A stretch of DNA of 47,786 nt. It comes from CAVHIG01 sp963636105. Its GTDB lineage: Bacteria > Bacillota > Clostridia > Peptostreptococcales > Anaerovoracaceae. A program made the translations under genes and the position numbers. Within the stretch, counting starts at the first letter, position 1. Every line of letters begins with the position of its first letter. Shown one piece after another: positions 23,224 to 32,044 of this stretch. The stretch lies in the NCBI GenBank assembly GCA_963636105.1, contig CAVHIG010000006.1, positions 1-47,786 of the forward strand, written 5' to 3'. The notes beneath the pieces were generated by a model. That model did not search any database, had not been told where the DNA came from, and saw only the letters and a list, made by a program, of their open reading frames with translations.

Positions 23224-25332
23224 ATGGCAAGATTTGAAGATTACAGAACATTCAGGACTGCGGTAGGCGGACGTCTCTTGCAGCTTGAGATCGGAAAGGT
23301 ATGCGAGCAGGCGAACGGTCAGGTTATGGTCAGATATGGCGACACTGTTGTAAATGTCACCGCATGCGCCTCAAAGGAGCCGAGACCGGACATTGATTTC
23401 TTCCCGCTCAGCGTAGATTATGAAGAAAGAATGTATGCCGCAGGTAAAATCCCGGGCGGTTTTATAAAGAGAGAAGGAAGACCGAGCGAAAAGGCTATAC
23501 TCAATTCAAGACTTATCGACAGACCGATAAGACCTCTTTTCCCAAAGGGTTATTTCAATGACGTAGTTGTGGTAGCTACTGTAATGAGCGTGGATCTCGA
23601 TTGCTCACCTGAAATCGTGGCTATGATAGGTTCATCTGTGGCTCTGGCTACATCGGATATTCCTTGGGACGGTCCTACGGCTTCAGTGCTTGTAGGCATG
23701 GTAGACGGCGAGTTTATCATAAATCCTACTCTTGAGCAGAGACAGAAGTCCTGCATGCACCTTGTAGTATCCGGTACAAAGGAAGCTGTCATGATGGTAG
23801 AGGCAGGCGCAAAGGAAGTGCCTGAGGATGTGATGCTGGACGCTATCATGTTTGCGCATGAGGAGATCAAGAAGCTCGTAGCCTTTATCGATGAGGTAGT
23901 GGCAGAGGTAGGAAAGCCAAAGAAGCAGATTGAGCTCTACAAGGTACCTGAGGAGATCGACAAGGTCGTAAGAGAATATGCAGTACCGAAGATGAGGACT
24001 GCTATACAGACTCCTGACAAGCTCGAAAGACTTGAAAATATGGATGCTGTAGAGGTAGATACTCAGGAGCATTTCGCGGAGGAATATCCTGAAAACAGCA
24101 AGGATATCGCAAATGTACTCTACAATATCACAAAGGAGCAGGTAAGATCCATGATACTCGATGAGGGTATCCGTCCGGACAACAGAAAGCTCACAGAGAT
24201 CAGACCTATTTGGTGTGAGACAGGCATTCTGCCGAGGACTCACGGTACAGGCCTCTTCAAGAGAGGACAGACTCAGGTGCTCTCAGTGTGCACATTGGCT
24301 CCTGCAAGTGAATCACAGACTATCGACGGAATCACAGAAGAGACCGAAAAGAGATATATGCATCACTACAACTTCCCTGGCTACTCCGTAGGTGAGGCAA
24401 AGACTTCAAGAAGCCCAGGAAGAAGAGAAATCGGACATGGAGCGCTTGCGGAGCGTGCCCTCATTCCGGTGCTTCCAAGCGTAGAGGAATTCCCTTATGC
24501 TATCAGAGTGGTATCCGAGGTGCTGTCTTCAAACGGCTCCACTTCAATGGGCTCTACTTGCGGCTCCTGCCTTGCGCTTATGGACGCGGGCGTACCTATC
24601 AAGAGACCGGTAGCGGGTATCGCGATGGGTCTTATCGAGAGAGTTGAGGAGGATGGCAGCTCAAAGTTTGCAATCCTTTCCGATATCCAGGGTATGGAAG
24701 ACTTCCTCGGAGATATGGACTTTAAGGTTACGGGTACCGAGGTCGGCGTAACAGCTATCCAGATGGATATCAAGGTACACGGACTTTCGAGAGAAATCCT
24801 CGCAAAGGCACTCAAGCAGGCTCACGACGGCAGAATGTACATCATGCAGCAGATGCTTGAGGAGATACCTGCTCCGAGAACAGAAATGTCAAAATATGCT
24901 CCTAGAGCAATCACTATGATGATAAATCCTGACAAGACGAGAATCGTAATCGGACCGGGAGGCAAGACTATAAACAGAATTATAGACGAGACCGGCGTAA
25001 AGATCGATATCTCAGAGGATGTACCGGGCATGATAAGCATCTACAGCGCTGATCAGGAAGGCGCTGAGGCTGCAAAGAAGCAGATCGAGCTCCTTACAAA
25101 GGATGTAGAGGTAGGCGAGATCTACGACGGTACTGTTACAAGAATCATGGACTTTGGCGCGTTTGTAGAGGTACTTCCGGGCAAGGAAGGTCTGCTCCAC
25201 ATTTCAAAGATCGCCAAGGAGAGAGTAAATAAGGTGACGGATGTTCTGAACGTAGGTGACAAGGTAAGAGTAAAGTGCACCGAGATCGACAGCCAAAACA
25301 GAATAAATCTCTCAAGAAAAGAGCTGCTGTAA
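23224..25332 (+). CDS. pnp: Polyribonucleotide nucleotidyltransferase (PNPase), 702 aa
   Basis: Phosphorolytic 3' to 5' exoribonuclease in mRNA turnover. Two RNase PH-like cores are visible: the first with PRPDIDFFPLSVDYEERMYAAGKIPGG in parts and FIKREGRPSEKAIL, the second with TQVLSVCTLA and GRREIGHGALAERALIPVLP. A C-terminal KH domain (IGPGGKTINRIIDETG) and an S1 domain (VTRIMDFGAFVEVLPGKEGLLH, shown here only as a landmark near the end) follow. Length is standard. The ATG at 23224 is 12 bases after AGGAGG, a little far; no better start is in frame. Terminators flank the gene on both sides, so it is probably transcribed alone. Confidence 0.97.
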   Translation: MARFEDYRTFRTAVGGRLLQLEIGKVCEQANGQVMVRYGDTVVNVTACASKEPRPDIDFFPLSVDYEERMYAAGKIPGGFIKREGRPSEKAILNSRLIDRPIRPLFPKGYFNDVVVVATVMSVDLDCSPEIVAMIGSSVALATSDIPWDGPTASVLVGMVDGEFIINPTLEQRQKSCMHLVVSGTKEAVMMVEAGAKEVPEDVMLDAIMFAHEEIKKLVAFIDEVVAEVGKPKKQIELYKVPEEIDKVVREYAVPKMRTAIQTPDKLERLENMDAVEVDTQEHFAEEYPENSKDIANVLYNITKEQVRSMILDEGIRPDNRKLTEIRPIWCETGILPRTHGTGLFKRGQTQVLSVCTLAPASESQTIDGITEETEKRYMHHYNFPGYSVGEAKTSRSPGRREIGHGALAERALIPVLPSVEEFPYAIRVVSEVLSSNGSTSMGSTCGSCLALMDAGVPIKRPVAGIAMGLIERVEEDGSSKFAILSDIQGMEDFLGDMDFKVTGTEVGVTAIQMDIKVHGLSREILAKALKQAHDGRMYIMQQMLEEIPAPRTEMSKYAPRAITMMINPDKTRIVIGPGGKTINRIIDETGVKIDISEDVPGMISIYSADQEGAEAAKKQIELLTKDVEVGEIYDGTVTRIMDFGAFVEVLPGKEGLLHISKIAKERVNKVTDVLNVGDKVRVKCTEIDSQNRINLSRKELL

Positions 25333-25358
25333 TATACAGCTACAGAAAGATGTTGAAC

Positions 25359-25397
25359 AAAACCACCTGCGGGCTTACCGGCTTGCGGGTGGTTTTT
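25359..25397 (+). terminator. Rho-independent terminator of pnp
   Basis: AAAACCACCTGC pairs with GCGGGTGGTTTT (one G-U) around a 14-base loop and ends in TTTTT. Confidence 0.85.
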
Positions 25398-25519
25398 CAT
25401 TTGAAGATTTCTCCCCGAAAAACGGCAAAACCGGATTTTGAACGCGGGAACCTGCGGCTAATGTTCGGAATTTCGCCGTTTCCGCAAGAAAAATGCGAAT
25501 AAATTTCCGGAAAATTATA

Positions 25520-25553
25520 CGAACATTGCCCGAAGTAATTGACAAAATGTTCG
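25520..25553. promoter_or_regulatory. PurBox pair overlapping the purC promoter
   Basis: CGAACATT at 25520-25527 and its exact complement AATGTTCG at 25546-25553 are 18 bases apart and flank the -35 element. CGAACATT matches the core of the Firmicute PurR box, which activates or represses pur genes in response to PRPP. The position over the promoter suggests repression when purines are ample. No purR gene is in the window. Confidence 0.75.
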
Positions 25554-25567
25554 TAAAGTGCTATAAA
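25539..25567 (+). promoter_or_regulatory. Strong sigma-A promoter of purC-purF
   Basis: TTGACA (25539-25544), 17 bases, TATAAA (25562-25567), about 50 bases before the purC start. Confidence 0.85.
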
Positions 25568-25617
25568 AAAGCATGTAATCAAATGACTTTTGTAAATAAT
25601 CTTCGGGAGGTAATACA

Positions 25618-26346
25618 ATGGAAGAGATGAAAAATATAGAAAAGACTGAGCAGCTTTACGAGGGAAAGGCAAAGAAGGTATTTGCGACCAGCGATCCGGA
25701 ATATGTAATCGTATCATATAAGGATGACGCGACGGCTTTCGACGGTACAAAGAAGGGTACAATCGTAGGCAAGGGCGTGATCAATAATAAGATGTCGAAT
25801 TATCTTTGCAAGATGCTTGAGGCAAAGGGTGTGCCTACACATTATGTGGAAGAGCTGTCAGATCGTGACACTCTTGTAAAGAAGGTATCGATTGTGCCGC
25901 TTGAGGTCATCATCAGAAACATCTCCGCGGGCTCCTTCTCAAAGCGCTACGGAGTAGAGGAAGGCATCGTATTTGACGCGCCGACTATTGAATTTTCATA
26001 TAAGAATGACGATTTGCACGATCCGCTCATCAATTCTTATCACGCGCTGGCACTCGGATTGGCTACGGCGGAGGAGATTGAGACGATCAAGAAGTATGCC
26101 TTCAAGGTAAATGAGATTTTGAAGGAGTACTTCCTCAGCATAAATGTAAAGCTTGTGGACTTCAAGATGGAATATGGCAGACTCGCGGACGGAACTATAG
26201 TGCTTGCTGATGAGATTTCGCCTGACACTTGCCGTTTCTGGGACAGCCGCACAAATGAGAAGCTCGACAAGGACCGTTTCCGCCGCGACCTGGGTGGCGT
26301 AGAGGATGCGTACAATGAGATGATGAAGAGAGTTTTGGGAGAGTAG
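25618..26346 (+). CDS. purC: Phosphoribosylaminoimidazole-succinocarboxamide synthase, 242 aa
   Basis: Joins CAIR and aspartate with ATP to give SAICAR in purine synthesis. Landmarks: LYEGKAKKVFATSD near the N-terminus, FDGTKKGTIVGKGVINN, VPLEVIIRNISAGSFSKRYG and the aspartate-site stretch LADEISPDTCRFWD. Size is normal for the bacterial enzyme. GGGAGGTAATACA gives a strong ribosome binding site for ATG 25618; a second ATG three codons later is possible. One base separates it from purF, so the pair is an operon under the PurBox promoter. Confidence 0.97.
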   Translation: MEEMKNIEKTEQLYEGKAKKVFATSDPEYVIVSYKDDATAFDGTKKGTIVGKGVINNKMSNYLCKMLEAKGVPTHYVEELSDRDTLVKKVSIVPLEVIIRNISAGSFSKRYGVEEGIVFDAPTIEFSYKNDDLHDPLINSYHALALGLATAEEIETIKKYAFKVNEILKEYFLSINVKLVDFKMEYGRLADGTIVLADEISPDTCRFWDSRTNEKLDKDRFRRDLGGVEDAYNEMMKRVLGE

Positions 26347-26347
26347 C

Positions 26348-27790
26348 ATGAGTTCATTAAGAGAGGAATGCGGAGTTTTCGGCGTATATTCGAGCGAAAA
26401 ATCCGATGTGGCGAGCACTGCGTATTACGGCCTTTTTGCTCTGCAGCACCGCGGGCAGGAGTCGTGCGGCATAGTTGTGAATGACGACGGGCTCTTTCAG
26501 GCATATAAGGATACGGGACTTGTAAATGACGTATTTACGCCGCAGGTGCTCAGCAATCTGGGTGAGGGAAATATCGCGGTAGGTCATGTGCGCTACGGTA
26601 CCACGGGCGGAAATGACAGAAGCAATGCCCAGCCTATAGTTGTGAATCACATAAAGGGCAGAATGGCGCTTGCTCATAATGGAAATATCGTAAACTGCGA
26701 GGAGCTGCGTCGTGAGCTTGAGCTTCAGGGCTCCATCTTTTCCAGTACGAGCGATACAGAAGTCATCTCCTATATAATCACGAAGGAGAGGCTCAAAGCG
26801 CCGTCTATCGAGCAGGCGGTAAATCAGGCGATGCATAGGATAAAGGGGGCCTATTCGCTTGTAATCATGTCGCCTTCTAAGCTCATAGCGGTAAGGGATG
26901 AAAACGGCTTCCGTCCACTTTGCTACGGACAGACCGAGGACGGCAGATATGTAGTCGCCTCGGAAAGCTGCGCGCTGGACGCGGTCAGCGCGAGATTTAT
27001 AAGGGATATAAAGCCGGGAGAGATTTTGGTTTTCGATAAAGGGGGAGTAAGGTCGATAGAGGATCACTGCGGCAAGGCCGAATGCACGATGTGCGTATTT
27101 GAGTATATCTATTTTGCGCGTCCGGATTCGGTGATAGACGGCTGCTACGTGCACAACGCGAGGATGAGAGCCGGGGCGTTTTTGGCTCTCGAGCATCCTG
27201 TGCAGGCGGATGTGGTCATAGGCGTGCCGGATTCAGGGCTCGATGCCGCACTCGGCTACGCAAAGCAATCCGGTATTCCGTACGAGATCGGATTTATAAA
27301 GAATAAATACATCGGCAGGACATTTATACAGCCGGGTCAAAAGAGCCGCGAGGACAAGGTAAGGATCAAGCTGAATCCTATAGCCGAGGTGATACGTGGC
27401 AAGAGAGTCGTGATGATAGATGATTCTATAGTGCGCGGTACGACAAGCGCCAGAATTGTAAAGCTCTTGCGCGAGGCCGGCGCAAAGGAGATACATATGA
27501 GAGTATCCGCGCCGCCGTTCCTGAATCCATGCTATTATGGTACGGATATAGACTCGCGCGACAATCTCATAGCGGCGCATCATACCGTAGAGGAAATTGC
27601 CGAGTCCATCGGCGTAGATTCGCTGGGCTATCTCAGCGTAGAGAACGCGAAGCAGATAGCAAAGGGCATACACGGCAGCGGATATTGCACGGCCTGCTTT
27701 GACGGTGAATATCCTACAGAGATTCCGATGACGACTTCAAAGAATCGCTTTGAGTCGAAGATTTCGGAAAGGGACGAGGATAGGGATTAG
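26348..27790 (+). CDS. purF: Amidophosphoribosyltransferase, 480 aa
   Basis: First committed step of purine synthesis: PRPP and glutamine give phosphoribosylamine. The N-terminal Ntn glutaminase uses Cys8 (REECGVFGVYSS), exposed after removal of a short propeptide, with the usual LFALQHRGQESCGI. The PRPP motif is VVMIDDSIVRGTTS. Cysteines before VFEYIYFARPDS, in NPCYYG and at 447 and 450 (CTAC) match ligands of the [4Fe-4S] cluster of the B. subtilis-type enzyme, which makes it oxygen-sensitive and fits an anaerobe. Length is standard. A terminator follows. Confidence 0.97.
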   Translation: MSSLREECGVFGVYSSEKSDVASTAYYGLFALQHRGQESCGIVVNDDGLFQAYKDTGLVNDVFTPQVLSNLGEGNIAVGHVRYGTTGGNDRSNAQPIVVNHIKGRMALAHNGNIVNCEELRRELELQGSIFSSTSDTEVISYIITKERLKAPSIEQAVNQAMHRIKGAYSLVIMSPSKLIAVRDENGFRPLCYGQTEDGRYVVASESCALDAVSARFIRDIKPGEILVFDKGGVRSIEDHCGKAECTMCVFEYIYFARPDSVIDGCYVHNARMRAGAFLALEHPVQADVVIGVPDSGLDAALGYAKQSGIPYEIGFIKNKYIGRTFIQPGQKSREDKVRIKLNPIAEVIRGKRVVMIDDSIVRGTTSARIVKLLREAGAKEIHMRVSAPPFLNPCYYGTDIDSRDNLIAAHHTVEEIAESIGVDSLGYLSVENAKQIAKGIHGSGYCTACFDGEYPTEIPMTTSKNRFESKISERDEDRD

Positions 27791-27808
27791 AAGGTATATA
27801 AGGTATAT

Positions 27809-27851
27809 AAGGTGTGAATTTTTGAAGGCTTACAAAAATCACACCTTTTTC
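27809..27851 (+). terminator. Rho-independent terminator after purF
   Basis: AAGGTGTGAATTTTTG pairs with CAAAAATCACACCTT (one bulged A) around AAGGCTTA and ends in a T-run. A short direct repeat, AAGGTATAT twice, precedes it. Confidence 0.85.
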
Positions 27852-27878
27852 ATTTTTTGGGCTTTTGGCGCTTGCTTC

Positions 27879-27907
27879 TTGAATTTAGCGAGGTTTTGAT
27901 GTACAAT
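27879..27907 (+). promoter_or_regulatory. Sigma-A promoter of uppP
   Basis: TTGAAT (27879-27884), 17 bases, TACAAT (27902-27907). Transcription should begin near 27914, at the edge of the palindrome that follows. Confidence 0.7.
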
Positions 27908-27915
27908 ATAGTGAT

Positions 27916-27939
27916 GTATTGCGCAATGTTACGCAATAC
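27916..27939. promoter_or_regulatory. Perfect palindrome at the uppP transcription start, likely operator
   Basis: GTATTGCG and CGCAATAC form perfect 8-bp arms around eight bases, directly downstream of the -10. The size and position suit a dimeric repressor. The regulator is not in the window and I do not recognise the site. Confidence 0.6.
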
Positions 27940-28001
27940 AAATTTTACCAGTGCGTGATTTCCATGCTAAAACAAAATTTCGAAAAAAGGGGAAAAGTAA
28001 A

Positions 28002-28838
28002 ATGACAGTATTTGAAGCGATTATTTTGGGACTGGTGCAGGGACTTGCGGAATTTTTACCGATTTCAAGCTCCGGGCATCTGGCTCTTTTGCAATACTTC
28101 TTTGGAATAGAAGGCGACAGCGTGCTTACATTTACGGTGCTTTTGCATCTGGGCACGCTCATTTCAGTCTTTGCGGTATATGGCAAGGACATATGCGAGC
28201 TTGTAGTTGAGCTCTTTGCGACTATAAAGGACATTTGCACCGGAAAGGGCATGCGCATAAATGCAAATCCGACAAGAAGGCTCGGATTTATGATAATCGT
28301 GGCGACCATACCGACGGGCATTATAGGATTGTGCTTTGAGGATCTGTTTTCAGACCTTTATCTGTCACTCAAGGCTATAGGCTCAGGCCTTTTAATCACC
28401 TGCATAATACTTGTGATAGCGGAGCGCCTGAATAAAGGCGATAAAACAGTAAATGAAATGTCCTTCAAAAGCGCCTTTTTCGTAGGACTCTGTCAGGGAA
28501 TGGCACTGCTTCCGGGCGTATCCAGATCCGGCTCCACTCTCTTTGGCGGACTCACAAGCGGACTGGAGAGAAAATTTGCCGTAAAATTCGCATTTTTGAT
28601 TTCAATTCCGACTATACTCGGCTCGGTAATACTCGAGGCGCCGGCTGCCTTTGCGGAGGGCATGGACAGCTCGCTTTTGCTCTCGCTTTTGGTGGGCACG
28701 GTGGTCGCGGCTATATCGGGCTTTATCGCGATAAAGACAATGATAAGGATAGTTTCAAATAAGAAGCTTATATACTTTTCGGCATATACATTTATAGTGG
28801 GTACAGCAGTAGTGATCTATTCGACCGTAATCGGATAG
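28002..28838 (+). CDS. uppP: Undecaprenyl-diphosphate phosphatase (BacA/UppP family), 278 aa
   Basis: Membrane enzyme that dephosphorylates undecaprenyl diphosphate so the lipid carrier can be reused in cell-wall synthesis; overproduction gives bacitracin resistance in other species. The two catalytic motifs are visible: GLAEFLPISSSGHLAL near residue 14 and LLPGVSRSGSTLFGG in the middle. Several hydrophobic segments fit the known multi-pass topology. The ATG at 28002 lies downstream of AAAAAGGGG and matches the family start MTVFEAIILGLVQG; an in-frame upstream start would lie in the leader. It is a single-gene unit with its own promoter and an operator-like palindrome. Confidence 0.96.
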   Translation: MTVFEAIILGLVQGLAEFLPISSSGHLALLQYFFGIEGDSVLTFTVLLHLGTLISVFAVYGKDICELVVELFATIKDICTGKGMRINANPTRRLGFMIIVATIPTGIIGLCFEDLFSDLYLSLKAIGSGLLITCIILVIAERLNKGDKTVNEMSFKSAFFVGLCQGMALLPGVSRSGSTLFGGLTSGLERKFAVKFAFLISIPTILGSVILEAPAAFAEGMDSSLLLSLLVGTVVAAISGFIAIKTMIRIVSNKKLIYFSAYTFIVGTAVVIYSTVIG

Positions 28839-28945
28839 CCTGAGCCGTCTAAGGGCTTTGGCTTGCGGATTTGCGGGATAGCTGGATTTGATTTACTTGC
28901 AGGCTATATGCTAGTTTAAATGGCTTGCGATAGGAAGGAAAGAGG

Positions 28946-31900
28946 ATGGCAGAGGAAAAGAGAAAGCCGGGAAGGCCGCCCGGTTCCAAAAATAAGGGAA
29001 GCAAGAGCGGCGGAAACGGCGATGCTTCCGTGAGCGGCGCAGGCAAGAGCAGCAGCTCGGGAAAGAGCGGCACAAAGGGAAGCTCTTCCAAAAATGGCAG
29101 CGACAGCAAGAAAACACAAAAGAAAATAAAGTCAGGGAGCAGAGTAAAGGATGAGATCTGGTCCCTCATAATCATGTCACTTTCGGTCTTTCTGATAATA
29201 GCCATGCAGACAGGCGCGGCCGGACGCTTCGGCGAAATAATCTCGGCTGTTTTAAAGGGAAGCTTTGGCCTCATAGGCTACATTTTGCCTTATTATCTGC
29301 TCATCTACGGCATTATGCTTTTTGCAAAGCGGACAGCGCATATAGGCAGTCGCTCTATTGCATTTCTGATAATAATATATCTGATGCTGGTTCTGCTGAA
29401 CGCGGTGCGCTACATAGAGCCTGAAAGCTTCAAAATTACGATAGACGAGATAAAGCTTGTATATGAGGCCGGCAGCGAAAGCGGCGGTCTGTTTGGCATG
29501 TTTGCGGGAGGCGCGATCGCCTTGGCCATAGGAAAGCCGGGACTTTGCATATTCTCGGTGGTGGTGACGATCATCTCACTTCTTTTGGTGGTGGATACTC
29601 CTATATCTCAATTCCTGGATAACGCAAAAGCGAAAAGAGCCGAGAGGCAGCGTGAGCGTGAGGAAGCAGAGCTTGCGGCCATGGAAGAAGAATACGAGGA
29701 AGAGGAACGCATGGCAGAGGAGCGCAGGGCAAGCGCGGCAGCTCCGAGGATTTCCGCTGCGGATACTCAAAAGCGCACCGCAAAAGCCGCATCCGTCTCT
29801 GATAAGAATTCCTTTAGCATAATACCAAAGGAGCCGCCTATATCAAGGGAGCCTGTAGTAGTATACAGCTCTTACGGCGGAGCATCAGACGCGGCAGGCT
29901 CTGGCACGGTGACCTATGACGCAAACATTGATAAGCTTTCAGGCAAAGCGGAGGAAAACGCTGCGGCGGCAGTTGAAGCCGGTGCTGCGGCTCATGATAC
30001 CGGCTATGTACCCGGAAAAATGAGCGAAGGTCAGAAAAAAATAATGAATTATATGCAGGATGATTCCATTTTCGGCGGCCTCGGCAGCAATCCGCAGCCA
30101 AGCTATGGGCTTGAGCCGATTGAGGCGGCACAGCCGGGCTATGGACTGGATCCCGCGAGTGTGCCTCGCCGTGGGTATGGACTTGAACCTGCAGACGAGG
30201 ACCTGTCGATTGATTTTGAAAGCGAGCCAAATGAAGGCGAGCAGAATGAAGGCGAGCCGCAATTCAAATGGAGCGATTACGACGATTCGACTGAAGACGA
30301 TTTGGAGGATTTCTCCGATGCGGCCTGCGGGGATTTTGATTTAAGTACCGATGGTGGAGGCCTGGAAAGTGGCGCATACGAGGGAGAGCCCTGGACTGAT
30401 ATAAGTGTAGGGACACACTCTGAGGATATGGAATCTGCCGGGAGCTCTGCGGCTGTGGGAGCCGGGGCAGTTTCCGCTGGCCTGGGAGCTGGGGAGGTCT
30501 CTACAGGAAGTAGCGCAGTTTCCGCGGGAGAGATAGCAAAGGCACCCGAGCAAAAGCTTACAAACGGACAGGCGGCAGCTGCCACGCTAAAGGCAGGGGA
30601 GCTCAATACCAAAGCATTGGAAAAGCCTTATGTGATGCCTCCACTCGAGCTTTTGAGCGACAAGCAGGCAAAGGCGGACAATTTCGCGGCGGAGAGCAAG
30701 CTCAAGGCAAAGGCGGCAAAGCTTGAAGAGACGCTTATGAATTTCCATGTGGACGCGCATGTGGTGCAGGTGACGCAAGGTCCGGCGGTGACACGTTATG
30801 AGGTGCATCCAAATGTGGGCGTAAAGGTGAATAGCATCGTGCGTCTTGCTGATGATATCGCTCTCAATATGGAAGCAAAGAGCATAAGAATAGAGGCGCC
30901 GATTCCGGGCAAGGCGGCGGTCGGCATAGAGATAGAAAATGACAGAATCGAGATGGTGACGATAAAGGATGTCATCGATTCGAGGGAGTTTAGAAGCAGC
31001 AAGTCGAAGATAAGCTTTGCAGTGGGGCGCGATATCGCCGGAAATGCGATTGTAGGCGACCTTAAGGGAATGCCGCACATGCTCATCGCGGGCGCGACTG
31101 GCTCGGGAAAGTCGGTATGCATAAATAGCATCATTATCAGCCTGCTGTACAAGGCAAGGCCGGATGAGGTGAAGCTGATACTCGTGGATCCAAAGGTCGT
31201 GGAGCTTGGAAATTACAATGGCATACCGCATTTGCTCATACCTGTTGTGACCGAGCCGCAAAAGGCGGCGGCGGCGCTCAATTGGGCTGTTGCTGAGATG
31301 AATGACAGATATAAGAAGTTTGCCGCGGAGGGCGCGAGAGATTTGGCATCCTACAATGACCTTATGAGGGAAAAGGGTGAGAAGGATATGGTGCTGCCGC
31401 AGGTGGTCATCATAATCGACGAGCTCGCTGACCTCATGATGGCGGCGCCGTCTCAGGTGGAGGAGTCGATTTGCAGGCTCGCGCAGCTTGCGAGAGCCGC
31501 GGGTATGCATCTTATCGTGGCGACACAGCGTCCGTCCGTGGATGTAATCACGGGCGTGATAAAGGCAAATATTCCGTCAAGGATAGCCTTTGCGGTGACC
31601 TCGCAGGTGGATTCGCGCACGATACTGGACAGCGGCGGCGCGGAAAAGCTTGTGGGCAAGGGCGATATGCTCTACAAGCCGCAGGGTACAAATACGCCTA
31701 TTCGTGTACAGGGCAATTTTGTGTCCGACAGCGAGGTGCATAGGGTGATCGAATTTGTGAAATCGCAGGCTTTGGATGTGGAATATTCGGACGACGCAAT
31801 GCAAAGCGTGGAGCGCGCTACATCGCCGGATGTGGATGATGATGTGGACGAGCTTTTGCCCGAGGCTATCGAGGCGGTGGTGAGGTCCGGTCAGGCTTCC

Positions 31901-32044
31901 GTATCCATGCTGCAGCGGCGCTTTAGAATAGGATATAATCGCGCGGCGAGGATAGTGGATATGATGGAATCGCGCGGAATAATAGGCCCCGCGGACGGCT
32001 CAAGGCCGCGGCAGGTGCTTTGGAGTGAGGAGGATTTGGATTGA
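28946..32044 (+). CDS. ftsK: DNA translocase FtsK/SpoIIIE, 1032 aa
   Basis: Hexameric double-stranded DNA pump that clears chromosomes from the septum or fills the forespore. A basic Lys/Gly/Ser tail comes first, then about four membrane segments (residues about 65-220), a coiled acidic stretch (ERQREREEAELAAMEEEYEE), a long low-complexity linker with repeats such as YGLEP, then the motor. Walker A is GATGSGKS at 716-723 and Walker B is IIIDELADL with Asp825; PSVDVITGVIKANIPSRIAF is typical. The C-terminal winged-helix gamma domain (SMLQRRFRIGYNRAARIVD) reads orienting sequences. The family is certain; FtsK or SpoIIIE role cannot be separated from sequence. Two 11-mer copies (30467, 30515) lie in the linker. 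rimO starts inside its last codons. Confidence 0.96.
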   Translation: MAEEKRKPGRPPGSKNKGSKSGGNGDASVSGAGKSSSSGKSGTKGSSSKNGSDSKKTQKKIKSGSRVKDEIWSLIIMSLSVFLIIAMQTGAAGRFGEIISAVLKGSFGLIGYILPYYLLIYGIMLFAKRTAHIGSRSIAFLIIIYLMLVLLNAVRYIEPESFKITIDEIKLVYEAGSESGGLFGMFAGGAIALAIGKPGLCIFSVVVTIISLLLVVDTPISQFLDNAKAKRAERQREREEAELAAMEEEYEEEERMAEERRASAAAPRISAADTQKRTAKAASVSDKNSFSIIPKEPPISREPVVVYSSYGGASDAAGSGTVTYDANIDKLSGKAEENAAAAVEAGAAAHDTGYVPGKMSEGQKKIMNYMQDDSIFGGLGSNPQPSYGLEPIEAAQPGYGLDPASVPRRGYGLEPADEDLSIDFESEPNEGEQNEGEPQFKWSDYDDSTEDDLEDFSDAACGDFDLSTDGGGLESGAYEGEPWTDISVGTHSEDMESAGSSAAVGAGAVSAGLGAGEVSTGSSAVSAGEIAKAPEQKLTNGQAAAATLKAGELNTKALEKPYVMPPLELLSDKQAKADNFAAESKLKAKAAKLEETLMNFHVDAHVVQVTQGPAVTRYEVHPNVGVKVNSIVRLADDIALNMEAKSIRIEAPIPGKAAVGIEIENDRIEMVTIKDVIDSREFRSSKSKISFAVGRDIAGNAIVGDLKGMPHMLIAGATGSGKSVCINSIIISLLYKARPDEVKLILVDPKVVELGNYNGIPHLLIPVVTEPQKAAAALNWAVAEMNDRYKKFAAEGARDLASYNDLMREKGEKDMVLPQVVIIIDELADLMMAAPSQVEESICRLAQLARAAGMHLIVATQRPSVDVITGVIKANIPSRIAFAVTSQVDSRTILDSGGAEKLVGKGDMLYKPQGTNTPIRVQGNFVSDSEVHRVIEFVKSQALDVEYSDDAMQSVERATSPDVDDDVDELLPEAIEAVVRSGQASVSMLQRRFRIGYNRAARIVDMMESRGIIGPADGSRPRQVLWSEEDLD

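Noticed and set aside
30587..31510. 307-codon minus-strand ORF inside ftsK
   Set aside because: Shadow of the FtsK motor region; His/Arg-rich composition typical of antisense reading of this genome.
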